Part shown: piece by piece, positions 31,350 to 39,990 of the stretch | Layout of the letters: the number at the start of each line of letters is the position of its first letter | Position numbering within the stretch: the stretch's first letter is position 1 | NCBI GenBank assembly: GCA_001803235.1 | Contig: MHBL01000013.1 | Location: 1 to 64,000 of the forward strand | DNA length: 64,000 nt | From: Lentisphaerae bacterium RIFOXYA12_64_32 | GTDB taxonomy: Bacteria > Verrucomicrobiota > Lentisphaeria > Oligosphaerales > YB12-FULL-65-16 | Direction of reading: 5' to 3' | The notes under the pieces: generated by a model | Databases searched by the model: none | The model's input: the letters and a program-made list of their open reading frames with translations, nothing else | Told to the model about the DNA's origin: nothing | Translations under genes and position numbers: made by a program

Positions 31350-34300
31350 ATGCAGCCACTCGCGCTTCAGGATTGGCAGGACGTAAAGGCACAGTGGCGC
31401 CTGACCGAACCGGCGCCGGCCCCCGCCGTTGCGAAGGGCGCGGCACCGCCCGCGGACGACGCGGCGCCATCCATGGACGACTGGCAGCCTTGCGCCCTGG
31501 CCGGCCCCAACACCACGGTCGCCGTTCTCGCCAACGAGGTGCGGCTCAGCCGGTTGCGCGGCCTGTTCAGCAGATTTCCCCGGTTGCGGGAAGTCCTGAT
31601 CCTGGCGCCCGAGGCGGCATTCGAACTCGACCTGCCGGCGGATGAACGCAAGGCGCCCGACGTCCGGGAGGGTCTGGCCAAGTGCCGGTTCGCAGTCATG
31701 GAATGCATCCCGAACCGCTATCCGGTTGAGGCCTACATCACCATTGTCGACTTCCTGCTCCGCTCCAAAGAACCCCTCCGTCATGTCGCGTTTGGCCACA
31801 TGCCCTTCTCATTCGGGTACGGTCCGGACCGGCCCCTGCACGCGGTCTTGAAGGACATGCACTACGACTACAGCGAGCTGTTCCTCAAGGTGGCGGACCT
31901 TCCGCAGGCGAAGCCGAACCCCGTGCTGCTCTGGAACTGGGTCGAGTACCTCTTCGGCGACCGCCCGTTTCACGCCTTGAAACTGCTGTACGGATTCCGG
32001 AAGCTGTGGCCGAACCGTATGGTGCAGTCCAAGGTCATGAATGCGTGGATGCAACTGCGCCAGGCCGAAGTGCTGCTGCCCATCATGGAGGCGGAACTGG
32101 GCGACACACCGCAGTACGCGGACGTCCGGCAGGAACTGGAAAAGGAAACCATGCTCGCGGCGAAGACGCGGGCCGAGACCTTCCGGGCCAATGTCGAGTA
32201 CCTGCAGGAGCGGAGCGGAGCGGCGCTTGCGGCCATGGAAGCAACCGCGCCGGACACCACGATTCGCGCCGTTCATGAAGGGTCTTCGACCCTGCTGTTC
32301 CGCGTGCACCCGGAGCGCATCGAGCAGCTCACCTTCGCGCCCTCGTACGAAGAGGTCATCTTCCAGTTCCAGAAACCCGAAAGCCAGAGACTCCCGTACC
32401 AACTGTTTGTCGGGTCCGGCAAAGGGCTGAATGCCCTGCGCGTGAAGAACATCCTCGACCCGGACATCGAGGTGCCCAACTGGGTGCCCAGTTTCTACCT
32501 GGTCGAGCCCAATGCCCAGCTCTTCCGCGCCATCCTGGAGCATTTCCCGATCCGTGACAGTATTGGCGTCGCCCAATTGGTCTGCTTCGCCGGCCCGGCC
32601 TGGGAACAGCAGATGGTCGCGTACTTCGCCCTGGACCAGTCGCACGTTCCGCCACCCGCACAGTACCTGATGCCTCCCGAACTGCTCGACGCCATCGGCC
32701 GCTGGCTGACGGAGTACCGCCGGATCACCACGGACCTGAAAAGCGAGGTCGATGCCTATTACGCCTCGCTCCCTCACGAAGCCATCCTGAGGGCGTTCGA
32801 AAACAGACCGGACCGGCCGCTGCGCGTCCTGATCCCGACCAGCGTCCACTCGACGGTTTTGCAGCATGTCGCGGATGATTTGGCCGCAGGGTTTGCCGAA
32901 CTGGGCTGCACAGCGCGCACCCTGAAGGAGAAAGATCCGCTTGGGACCATGCGCATGGACAGAACACTGCAGACCCTTGCAGAGTTCAAACCCGACCTGG
33001 TCGTCCTCCTCGATCACCTCCGCTCCGACTCGTTGAGCGGTTGCGCCAAAACCGGCCTGCCCGTCGCGAGCTGGATCCAAGACCGACTCCCCTACCCGTT
33101 CACGCGGGCTGCGGCGGAAGAGCTTGGTCCGCTGGACTTCACCTATGTGCTGAAGGACGCCTGGAAACGGAGCCTGCAAGTCATTGGCTACGGCGACGTC
33201 AAGATCCTGCAATTTGCCGTGAACCAGCGCTTGTACTGTCCCGCACCTGGCGCTAGCCCCCGAAACGAAGCGGCGCTGCTCTCGCGACTTGGCTCCCCGC
33301 CCAGCAAGCATTCTGAGCCTTTGATTCGCGAAATGAATGAGGTCCTCTGCTCAGCGACTGATCTCCAACAGGAAACCACGCGTTTCGAAGAACGACACCA
33401 CGCTGACTTCGCCACACTGAGCGACCGGGTCAGAAATCAGATGATTCTTGATATGAGCGACTGCATGCGGTTCCACATCCGGACCCGTGTTGCCCGGCAG
33501 TTGTTGGAGGCTGGGATCCCCTTGGCAATATGGGGACGCGGCTGGGAGAATCTGCCCGAATTCGCTCCGTTCTGGAAGGGCGAAGTGCAACCCGGTCCCG
33601 ACTTGTGTCGTCTGTACCAGTCCTACAAGGTGATCGTGCACCCCGCCCTGTTGCTCCACCCACGTTTCCTCGAAGCGCTGAGCAGCGGTTCACTGGTGGT
33701 TGTCGACGGCTTCAATGCCAACATTCTGCCAGATGAAATGGGTGACTTCCAAGCCGGCACTGACGTCGTGTTCGCGCGCACACACGACGAACTGATCGCC
33801 GCGATCAAGCGGGGGCTGGTGGATGACGAATGGCGAACGCACATGATCGCAGCCGGCTCGGAGAAGGTCCGGAGTACCCATTCGTATGCGGCGCGGGCGC
33901 AGAGCATCTGCCATGACATCCGCGAGGCCCTCTGCCGCCCGGCTCCCGCTGCAACCGCCCCTACCCCCGTTCCATCGGTCATTGACGCTCACCTGGGGGC
34001 GATCTACCGTGACCCCTGGCAGGCAGCCAGGACCTACTACACGCTACGCAACCAAGGCGACTTGGAGTCGGCCATGCGGATCATCGACTACGCCCTCCCG
34101 CTTGCCGAGCGTGACCCAGGATTGCGGGAGAACCTGAGGCGCCTCCAATGCCTGAACCCCATCGTCGCGCGAATCCTGGCATTGAAGGCTCAGCCGGCGA
34201 CACCAGCGTCCGAACCGACCCTCATCTGCTCTCTGTCTGCATGGGGAAACTCGTACATCGATCTGTTCGTCAATTACGCCCTGCCCTCACTCCTCCACCC

Positions 34301-35246
34301 CAGCAACCTGCCCTCTGTCCTGAGCCGTCGACGCGTCATCGTCAAGATCTTCACTGACGCAGCAGGCGCGGCCCGTCTGGAGCAAGAGGCGGGCGTTCAG
34401 AGCCTTATGCGACTGGCCAATGTGCAGATAGAGCCCATGCCAGCCGAGGTGTTCCAGGGACACCCCTACGCGCTCTTCTCCATGCTGCACTACATCGCGA
34501 TCCACGAAGCCATCGTCTGCCAGGCGGACTGGATGCCACTGTACTGTGACGTGCTGTGTCCCATTGATGCGGTTGGCCATCTCCTGAACTGGATAGAAGA
34601 CGACGGTTTTGACGCTGTTGCCAACCAAAGTCTCGGCATCGACTTGAACTTGGCTGCCGAGTTGATCCTCCGGAAGAAGAGAGATGGCGTGATTGGCATC
34701 TCAGCGCGTGAATTGGCGGACCTTCTCTTCCACTGCATGTCGCCGCATTCTCAATCCTGCCGAGTCGACTTGGAGACGTCGGAAATCCCCACGGACCCCA
34801 GTGCCGTATGGTTTGCATCCGCCACCGGGTTATACCACCACGTTCTGCAGCCACACGCAGACTACGTTTCCGCCAGAAGTTTTCGGCCGGTCCCGTCCTT
34901 CAACTACGCCTCGGCAGACAATGGCCTGCTAACCTGCCTGTTTTCCGCGAGAGAATCGTTCCGTCGGATAAAGTACGTCACTGATTCCAGTGACTACGGC
35001 GCCCTTGCGCTGGAGACCCACGACCCACGGAAGATCAACCGTCGAGTGCAAGTTGCGGACGTTGCTTCCGCTTTGAGGGACTTGGCTGCCGCACGATCGT
35101 TACTGACCCTGGACCGATGCCATGCCTTCTGCCAGCAGGTTCGTTTCGTCGGCAATTCGCCACCCCCATGGGCCGGCAAGGTGCGGACCCCCGATACAGA
35201 TATCGCTCGGATTCTCGAACACGTGACCCAGTTCCAGAAGTCGTAG
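31350..35246 (+). CDS. 1298-residue protein with CgeB-like glycosyltransferase segment and second transferase-like C-terminal domain
   Basis: ATG 31350 follows AGAAAGG. Residues 1-480 are of unknown type. From about 487 (RPLRVLIPTSVHSTVLQHV) comes a segment like the N-half of CgeB/DUF3880 glycosyltransferases (FKPDLVVLLDHLRS, LPVASWIQDRLPYPF), and at about 710-860 the matching C-half (IWGRGWENLPEF, LYQSYKVIVHP, RFLEALSSGSLVVVDGF). From about 956 (LICSLSAWGNSYIDLFVNYALPS) lies another domain with LYCDVLCPIDA that may be a second glycosyltransferase. It is cytosolic and lacks membrane segments. Base composition drops inside the gene near 33.25 kb. It heads toward the radical SAM run and is followed on the same strand by a radical SAM gene, suggesting it uses or receives the cluster's product. 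Function inferred, not recognised in detail. Confidence 0.75.
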   Translation: MQPLALQDWQDVKAQWRLTEPAPAPAVAKGAAPPADDAAPSMDDWQPCALAGPNTTVAVLANEVRLSRLRGLFSRFPRLREVLILAPEAAFELDLPADERKAPDVREGLAKCRFAVMECIPNRYPVEAYITIVDFLLRSKEPLRHVAFGHMPFSFGYGPDRPLHAVLKDMHYDYSELFLKVADLPQAKPNPVLLWNWVEYLFGDRPFHALKLLYGFRKLWPNRMVQSKVMNAWMQLRQAEVLLPIMEAELGDTPQYADVRQELEKETMLAAKTRAETFRANVEYLQERSGAALAAMEATAPDTTIRAVHEGSSTLLFRVHPERIEQLTFAPSYEEVIFQFQKPESQRLPYQLFVGSGKGLNALRVKNILDPDIEVPNWVPSFYLVEPNAQLFRAILEHFPIRDSIGVAQLVCFAGPAWEQQMVAYFALDQSHVPPPAQYLMPPELLDAIGRWLTEYRRITTDLKSEVDAYYASLPHEAILRAFENRPDRPLRVLIPTSVHSTVLQHVADDLAAGFAELGCTARTLKEKDPLGTMRMDRTLQTLAEFKPDLVVLLDHLRSDSLSGCAKTGLPVASWIQDRLPYPFTRAAAEELGPLDFTYVLKDAWKRSLQVIGYGDVKILQFAVNQRLYCPAPGASPRNEAALLSRLGSPPSKHSEPLIREMNEVLCSATDLQQETTRFEERHHADFATLSDRVRNQMILDMSDCMRFHIRTRVARQLLEAGIPLAIWGRGWENLPEFAPFWKGEVQPGPDLCRLYQSYKVIVHPALLLHPRFLEALSSGSLVVVDGFNANILPDEMGDFQAGTDVVFARTHDELIAAIKRGLVDDEWRTHMIAAGSEKVRSTHSYAARAQSICHDIREALCRPAPAATAPTPVPSVIDAHLGAIYRDPWQAARTYYTLRNQGDLESAMRIIDYALPLAERDPGLRENLRRLQCLNPIVARILALKAQPATPASEPTLICSLSAWGNSYIDLFVNYALPSLLHPSNLPSVLSRRRVIVKIFTDAAGAARLEQEAGVQSLMRLANVQIEPMPAEVFQGHPYALFSMLHYIAIHEAIVCQADWMPLYCDVLCPIDAVGHLLNWIEDDGFDAVANQSLGIDLNLAAELILRKKRDGVIGISARELADLLFHCMSPHSQSCRVDLETSEIPTDPSAVWFASATGLYHHVLQPHADYVSARSFRPVPSFNYASADNGLLTCLFSARESFRRIKYVTDSSDYGALALETHDPRKINRRVQVADVASALRDLAAARSLLTLDRCHAFCQQVRFVGNSPPPWAGKVRTPDTDIARILEHVTQFQKS

Positions 35247-35345
35247 TGCAGATTCGCTCACGATGGATAGGGCCAAGGTCTGCAGTCCAGAGGTCGATGC
35301 CGTTGTAGTCCTCTTCGTCGGGGGTTTGGTGCAGGAGAGGTTCAG

Positions 35346-36695
35346 ATGAAAAAGACTGTTCTCTTCGTCGATCCGCCATTCCATGCCTTCTTCGAGTACG
35401 ATCGCTGGTGGTTTTCCCTTTCAGGTGCACAATTGGCAGCCTGCCTGAAAGCGCGTGGAATGGGTGCCTATGTGTACGACGCTGATCGCTATTTCCCAAA
35501 GGATCCCAAGACGAAACTTAGAGAGGAAATGGTACGCAGGCAGGACTGGTATCAGCGTGGAGTTGAGGATGGGAACCACCATATCTGGCAACACTTTCGC
35601 AAGACACTCTCAGACATCAAGCCGGAAATTGTGGCCGTCACCACTTGGACCAGTAAAATGAAGTCGACCTTGATGGCCCTCTCAATCGTGAAAGAGGTAG
35701 ATCCCAACATCGTAACCGTCGTTGGAGGCTATCACGCCTCAACCATGCCCCAGGATTTTGCGGGCAATGGTCTGGTCGACGCCATTCTTCTAGGCCCCGC
35801 AGAGACTTCACTGGTTGAATGGGTGGAAGCTGGCTGCAAAGAGAAATACATCGAGACTTCGCCGAGAGATCTGGATTTGACCAAAGTGCCCCAGATGGAT
35901 CGTGGGGCTATCCTATTTCCTGAACACTTCTCCATCAGCGATTGGGGCGCTATGCAAACCAGCCGTGGTTGTCCCTTCAATTGCTCTTTCTGCTCCAACA
36001 AAGTTTTGAACGGGCAGAAATATCTAACCAGAACGCCCGAGCAAGTGCGGGCTGAGGTTGAGGAAATCGTGACGAAATGGGGACCAAGACAGTTGCGACT
36101 GCTGGATCCCTATTTCGTCGTTGATATTCAACGTACGCTGAGGATCGCCGAGATCTTCCACAGCTATGGTCTGACTTGGGGATGCGACGCCCGGGTTGAC
36201 TGCATCACGGAAGAGCTGGTGGCCGAGTTGGTTGAGCACGGTTGCACTCATATCGCGTTCGGGATCGAGACCGGAACAAACGCCGGCCTCAAGAGACTCA
36301 ACAAGCAGATTACTCTCGACCAAGTCCGGCAGACTAGCGACATCATGGCCAAGTTCCAGGATAGATTAGTGGCCAAGTATCATTTCGTGGTTGGCTTTCC
36401 CGACGATACGCTCGAAGACCTAGAAGCCACGCACCGGTTTGCGCTCAGTTTACACGGCGGCATGGTCTCTCTGAACTCTTTCGTGCCTCTACCCGGCACC
36501 GATGTGTTCAATGCTTGGAAAAGTACCTTTGCTGCCATTCCGGACATATACGACTACAACCAGTTGAACCCCAAAGCCAACTTCATAAAGGCCATTCCTC
36601 AAGAGAGATATCGAACCAAATTCATGGACATGCTCAAAGACTTCGACGACTACAACTCGTCCGCCAATGGCGTCGCAACCTTCCATCCTGAGTGA
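35346..36695 (+). CDS. cobalamin-type (B12-binding) radical SAM protein
   Basis: 449 residues. GGAGAGG lies six bases before ATG 35346. The N-terminal 190 residues match the Rossmann-like cobalamin-binding module of this class (KTVLFVDPPFHAFF, VTVVGGYHAS, DAILLGPAETSL). The radical SAM cluster motif is RGCPFNCSFC, with C209, C213 and C216. The barrel continues with FGIETGTNAGLKRLNKQIT and FVVGFPDDTLEDLEATH. The usual D-x-H-x-x-G cobalamin motif is absent, so B12 might bind base-on or not at all. Such enzymes methylate or rearrange unactivated carbons. GC is lower than its neighbours (about 52% in the line I counted). It lies 99 bases after the glycosyltransferase-like gene and is convergent with hemN 11 bases away. 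Confidence 0.88.
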   Translation: MKKTVLFVDPPFHAFFEYDRWWFSLSGAQLAACLKARGMGAYVYDADRYFPKDPKTKLREEMVRRQDWYQRGVEDGNHHIWQHFRKTLSDIKPEIVAVTTWTSKMKSTLMALSIVKEVDPNIVTVVGGYHASTMPQDFAGNGLVDAILLGPAETSLVEWVEAGCKEKYIETSPRDLDLTKVPQMDRGAILFPEHFSISDWGAMQTSRGCPFNCSFCSNKVLNGQKYLTRTPEQVRAEVEEIVTKWGPRQLRLLDPYFVVDIQRTLRIAEIFHSYGLTWGCDARVDCITEELVAELVEHGCTHIAFGIETGTNAGLKRLNKQITLDQVRQTSDIMAKFQDRLVAKYHFVVGFPDDTLEDLEATHRFALSLHGGMVSLNSFVPLPGTDVFNAWKSTFAAIPDIYDYNQLNPKANFIKAIPQERYRTKFMDMLKDFDDYNSSANGVATFHPE

Positions 36696-36706
36696 GAGAG
36701 CCTGGC

Positions 36707-38089
36707 TCAGGGACCGACGACTCGGTATTCCTTCTCGGCCAGCAACCGGTCAAACACCTTGCAGATGTGACGGAGAAAGAACTTGCCTGTGCTCGTGACC
36801 ACCAGGCGGTCCGATTGCAGTTCGACCATGCGCCGGTCCTCCCAGCGCTTCAGGGCTTCGAGTTCGCGGGCGAACCGAAGCGGGAAGTCGAGCGCATGGC
36901 GGGCTTCAATGTCGGCGAACTGCAGTTCTTCCTTGCACAGCAACGTGTAGATGACGTCGGCACGCACCCGATCATCGTCGGTCATCCGGTATCCGAAGGT
37001 GACAGGCATTCGGTCTGCCTGAACCGCCGCCGTGTAATCCGCCAGTTCGCCGCTGTTCTGGTAGTAGAGCGGGCCCAGTTGGCTCGTGCCGGTGGGGCCG
37101 AACCCGACGATGCCATCAAACCGCTTAGGGGTGAACCCGATGAAATTCCGGCTCAGATGACCCGCTTGATAGGCTTTGGCCAGGCTGTCACCGGGTTTGG
37201 CGAAGTGGTCGATCCCGACGTGGACCATGCCGGCTTGCGTGAACTGGCGGCAGGACGCGAGGAACATGCGCACCCGGTCTTCCGCAGTGGGGAAGGGGTG
37301 GCGGTCGAGCGTCCGCTGGTGGGCACGGATATTCGGGACGTGAGCGTACTTGAGGAGCGTCACCCGGTCCGGCGCGAGGCGGATGACCTCGTCAATCGTG
37401 GCGGCAAACGAGTCTGGCGTCTGGCGTGGCAGGCCGTACAGCATGTCGAAGTTGATGCTGTTGAAACCGGCCTGGCGGGCCGCCTCCAGACCGGCACGAA
37501 CCAGGTCCACATCATGGACGCGCCCGATCGCTCGCTGGACATCCGCGTTGAGATCCTGGATCCCAAATGAGACGCGGCTGGCACCTCGGGCACGGTAGGC
37601 TGCGAACTTCGCGGCCGCGGCGCTGCGCGGATCCACCTCGACGGAGAATTCCGCCAGGCGCGCGAGGTCCACGGCCCGGCTCACGCCGTCCAGCAGACGG
37701 TTGAACTGTTCGGGCGAAAGAATGGACGGGGATCCGCCGCCAAGGTGAATCTCGGTGATCACCGGGTGCAGTCCGGGGCGACGCAGCCGCCGGAAGAATC
37801 CGCTGACTTCGCGGATCAGCAGGTTGAGGAACCCGTCCAAGTCGGTATCAGGGAGGGCCAGCTCGGTGTTGCAGATGCAGTACAGGCAACGCTTGGGGCA
37901 GTAGGGGAAATGCAGGTACATGCCCAGCGGAAGTTCGCCAGTCCCGGTCGCCGCGAGCTCGTCCATCACCTGCTCCACCACCTGCGGCTGCAGGTCGTGC
38001 CACTCCGAGCGCGAGGGGTAACTGGTATAGTAGGGGCCGGGCTCTTCGAACAGCCTGACAAGGGCCGGGTCGCGGAGCAGGTCCATCAT
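36707..38089 (-). CDS. hemN: HemN, oxygen-independent coproporphyrinogen III dehydrogenase (or a close paralogue)
   Basis: 460 residues, about the length of Escherichia coli HemN, and similar from end to end: YTSYPS, YLHFPYCPKRCLYCICN with C64-x3-C68-x2-C71-x-C73, HLGGGSPSIL, EVDPR, SFGIQDLN, MLYGLPRQTPDSF, HVGIDHFAKPGDSLA and the C-terminal HICKVFD. The fourth cysteine, and not Phe, separates it from HemW. The reaction is the radical oxidative decarboxylation of two propionates in haem synthesis. ATG 38089 overlaps the stop of the upstream gene (ATGATG) and AGGAG lies nine bases before it. It is the last gene of the radical SAM run, which is an unusual place for a haem enzyme. A related decarboxylation in the cluster's own pathway is possible. 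Confidence 0.85.
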   Translation of the reverse strand: MMDLLRDPALVRLFEEPGPYYTSYPSRSEWHDLQPQVVEQVMDELAATGTGELPLGMYLHFPYCPKRCLYCICNTELALPDTDLDGFLNLLIREVSGFFRRLRRPGLHPVITEIHLGGGSPSILSPEQFNRLLDGVSRAVDLARLAEFSVEVDPRSAAAAKFAAYRARGASRVSFGIQDLNADVQRAIGRVHDVDLVRAGLEAARQAGFNSINFDMLYGLPRQTPDSFAATIDEVIRLAPDRVTLLKYAHVPNIRAHQRTLDRHPFPTAEDRVRMFLASCRQFTQAGMVHVGIDHFAKPGDSLAKAYQAGHLSRNFIGFTPKRFDGIVGFGPTGTSQLGPLYYQNSGELADYTAAVQADRMPVTFGYRMTDDDRVRADVIYTLLCKEELQFADIEARHALDFPLRFARELEALKRWEDRRMVELQSDRLVVTSTGKFFLRHICKVFDRLLAEKEYRVVGP

Positions 38090-39972
38090 GTTGAGGCACT
38101 CCTTGTTGGCGAGAGGGCGACGGGCACCGGGAAGGTGGCGCGACGCAGGTCCTGAACCGAGAGGCTGAACCGGTCGAATTTCGGCTGCCATGCCGGCACG
38201 TCACACAGCAACTGCTCGACCTTGTCGGCGACCGCGGCATCGACGCGGCCGGTGCGCCGGTACTGCAGCCAGCCCAAGAAATAGTTGGGGAATGGATCGT
38301 CGGGTGCGACGAGGTCACAGATGTTCTTGACGTACAGATACTGCTGGCGGAGTTTCTCCGGGTGAGTGACGGCGAACAGCCGCTCGAAATTCAAGTGGAA
38401 GTTCAGGTGAAACCAGACCGAGTCTAGTTCCTGTCGGGAGGGAACATCGCCCGATCTCTCCGGCGCGAACGGGGACAGGTCCCGGGTATCGACGCGTCGG
38501 TCCTGCATTTGGGTGCGGCGTTTGCCGTAGGGGCCGCTGTTGTAGCGGATGTTCCAGACATCCAGATCGTCGATAAGGCCGGACTGCATCATGTCCGCAA
38601 AGATGGGCGTGTTGGGAAGCGGCTGCAGGATGGTGATGTTGTACCAGTCCAGGCCCATGTCCTGGGCAAGGCGGAACGTATCCTGGATCATGCCGTAGGT
38701 TTCGTCGGGGAATCCGATCATCAGGAATCCGCGCGTGTTGATCTCCGGATGGCGACGGAGGACTTTGGCGGCCATCATGAACGTCTTGATGCCGCCCGGT
38801 TTCCGGATCTTCTTGAGGACGATGGGGTTTCCGGACTCGATGCCGATGTTCAGGCCGACGCAGCCGCTGGCAGCCGCTTGGCTGACGATCTCTTCGGTGC
38901 AGGATGACGCCACCACGCCGTTGGAGCAGTCCCAAGTCATACCCAGCTTGCGCTCAATCATGGCGGCGAACAGTTCCAGGCAGCGTCGGGTGTCATGGAG
39001 CAGGTCGTCATCGAGCCACATGACATGGCGCACGCCGTGACGGTCGCGCAGCAGCTCCAGTTCGTCGACAACCGACTCGGCGGACCGGTGCCGAACGCCC
39101 GGACCGTTGAAGTTTCGCACGCTGCAGTAGGTGCACAGGCCTCGACAGCCACGGTTGGCGTTGACGGTGCCGGAACGCGTCCCCTGCGACAAGAAACAGA
39201 AGAAGGAACCGATGACACCGTGCCGGGACACATGCGCAGTGCCCATCAGGTCGTGAGCGGGGATGACGTTCAGTTCTTTCTCCCCCGGTCGGGAAATGGT
39301 GCGGAACAGGTATCGCCGCCCGGGGAGGTTGACCAGCAACTGCGAGAGTTCCGGGGCGGTCGTGTCGTCGTTGACCCAGTTTACGAAATTCATGAAGGCG
39401 AGGTCCGCCTCGAAGAGAAAGAACAGCTTCACACCGGCCAGGTCCTCCAGGACCGGCAGGCAAGTTTCGCGGCTCATAAAGCAGTTGGTGACGTGCACGC
39501 CACCGAAGGCGATGGTCAGGTCCGGCCGCAACCGGGCCAGTTCCTGGCACACACGGACGGCGGACGGGTGCGTCATGGTGAACATGCAGGTGACGCCGAC
39601 GATGTCGGGCTCCATCTCGTCCACGGCCTGCCGCAATTGGCACTTCCACGCGTCGTCAAAGTGGAAGACGTCCGGCGACGCAGAGGCTTGGCAGGCTTTC
39701 AGCGCTTCGTGGTTAAGGTTGACGATGCGCACCGTGATGCCAACGTCGCGCAGCAACGTGGCCATGACACCTAGGCCGTAGGGGGGGAAGTTCCAGTAGC
39801 GCCCGCGTTTTGCTGTGGCATAGTTGAATGCTTCGGCAGGGGCGTCCGGCGGTGCGACCAGCAGGACGCGGCGAATGCGTTCCGAGGGGAACAGCCGCCG
39901 CGCTTCGGCCCGGGTGAACTCCGTTTCCGGTCGGCAGTCAGGCAGTTCGAGTGTGATGGGATTGGTAGCCAT
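38086..39972 (-). CDS. cobalamin-type radical SAM protein
   Basis: 628 residues. The N-terminal half is a B12-binding-like domain (RRVLLVAPPDAPAEAF, YGLGVMATLLRDVGI, IAFGGVHVTNCF). The radical SAM motif is NRGCRGLCTYC with C276, C280 and C283. Then come MWLDDDLLHDT, NIGIESGNPIVLKKIRKPG and FLMIGFPDETYGMI. The extra 150 residues at the C-terminus (WFHLNFHLNFERL, FPNYFLGWLQYRRTG) also occur in diverged form in the gene just upstream, so the two are paralogues. This architecture belongs to the large B12 radical SAM class whose members methylate or couple carbons; the substrate is unknown. It starts 18 bases after the upstream stop and overlaps hemN by four bases. Confidence 0.88.
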   Translation of the reverse strand: MATNPITLELPDCRPETEFTRAEARRLFPSERIRRVLLVAPPDAPAEAFNYATAKRGRYWNFPPYGLGVMATLLRDVGITVRIVNLNHEALKACQASASPDVFHFDDAWKCQLRQAVDEMEPDIVGVTCMFTMTHPSAVRVCQELARLRPDLTIAFGGVHVTNCFMSRETCLPVLEDLAGVKLFFLFEADLAFMNFVNWVNDDTTAPELSQLLVNLPGRRYLFRTISRPGEKELNVIPAHDLMGTAHVSRHGVIGSFFCFLSQGTRSGTVNANRGCRGLCTYCSVRNFNGPGVRHRSAESVVDELELLRDRHGVRHVMWLDDDLLHDTRRCLELFAAMIERKLGMTWDCSNGVVASSCTEEIVSQAAASGCVGLNIGIESGNPIVLKKIRKPGGIKTFMMAAKVLRRHPEINTRGFLMIGFPDETYGMIQDTFRLAQDMGLDWYNITILQPLPNTPIFADMMQSGLIDDLDVWNIRYNSGPYGKRRTQMQDRRVDTRDLSPFAPERSGDVPSRQELDSVWFHLNFHLNFERLFAVTHPEKLRQQYLYVKNICDLVAPDDPFPNYFLGWLQYRRTGRVDAAVADKVEQLLCDVPAWQPKFDRFSLSVQDLRRATFPVPVALSPTRSAST

Positions 39973-39990
39973 TTGTGTGCACCCTGCGCA

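Noticed and set aside
36707-38089. HemW (haem chaperone) as the identity of the HemN-like gene
   Set aside because: The fourth cysteine of the C-x3-C-x2-C-x-C motif and the N-terminal YTSYPS region are HemN features; HemW has Phe in that place and lacks the N-terminal part.
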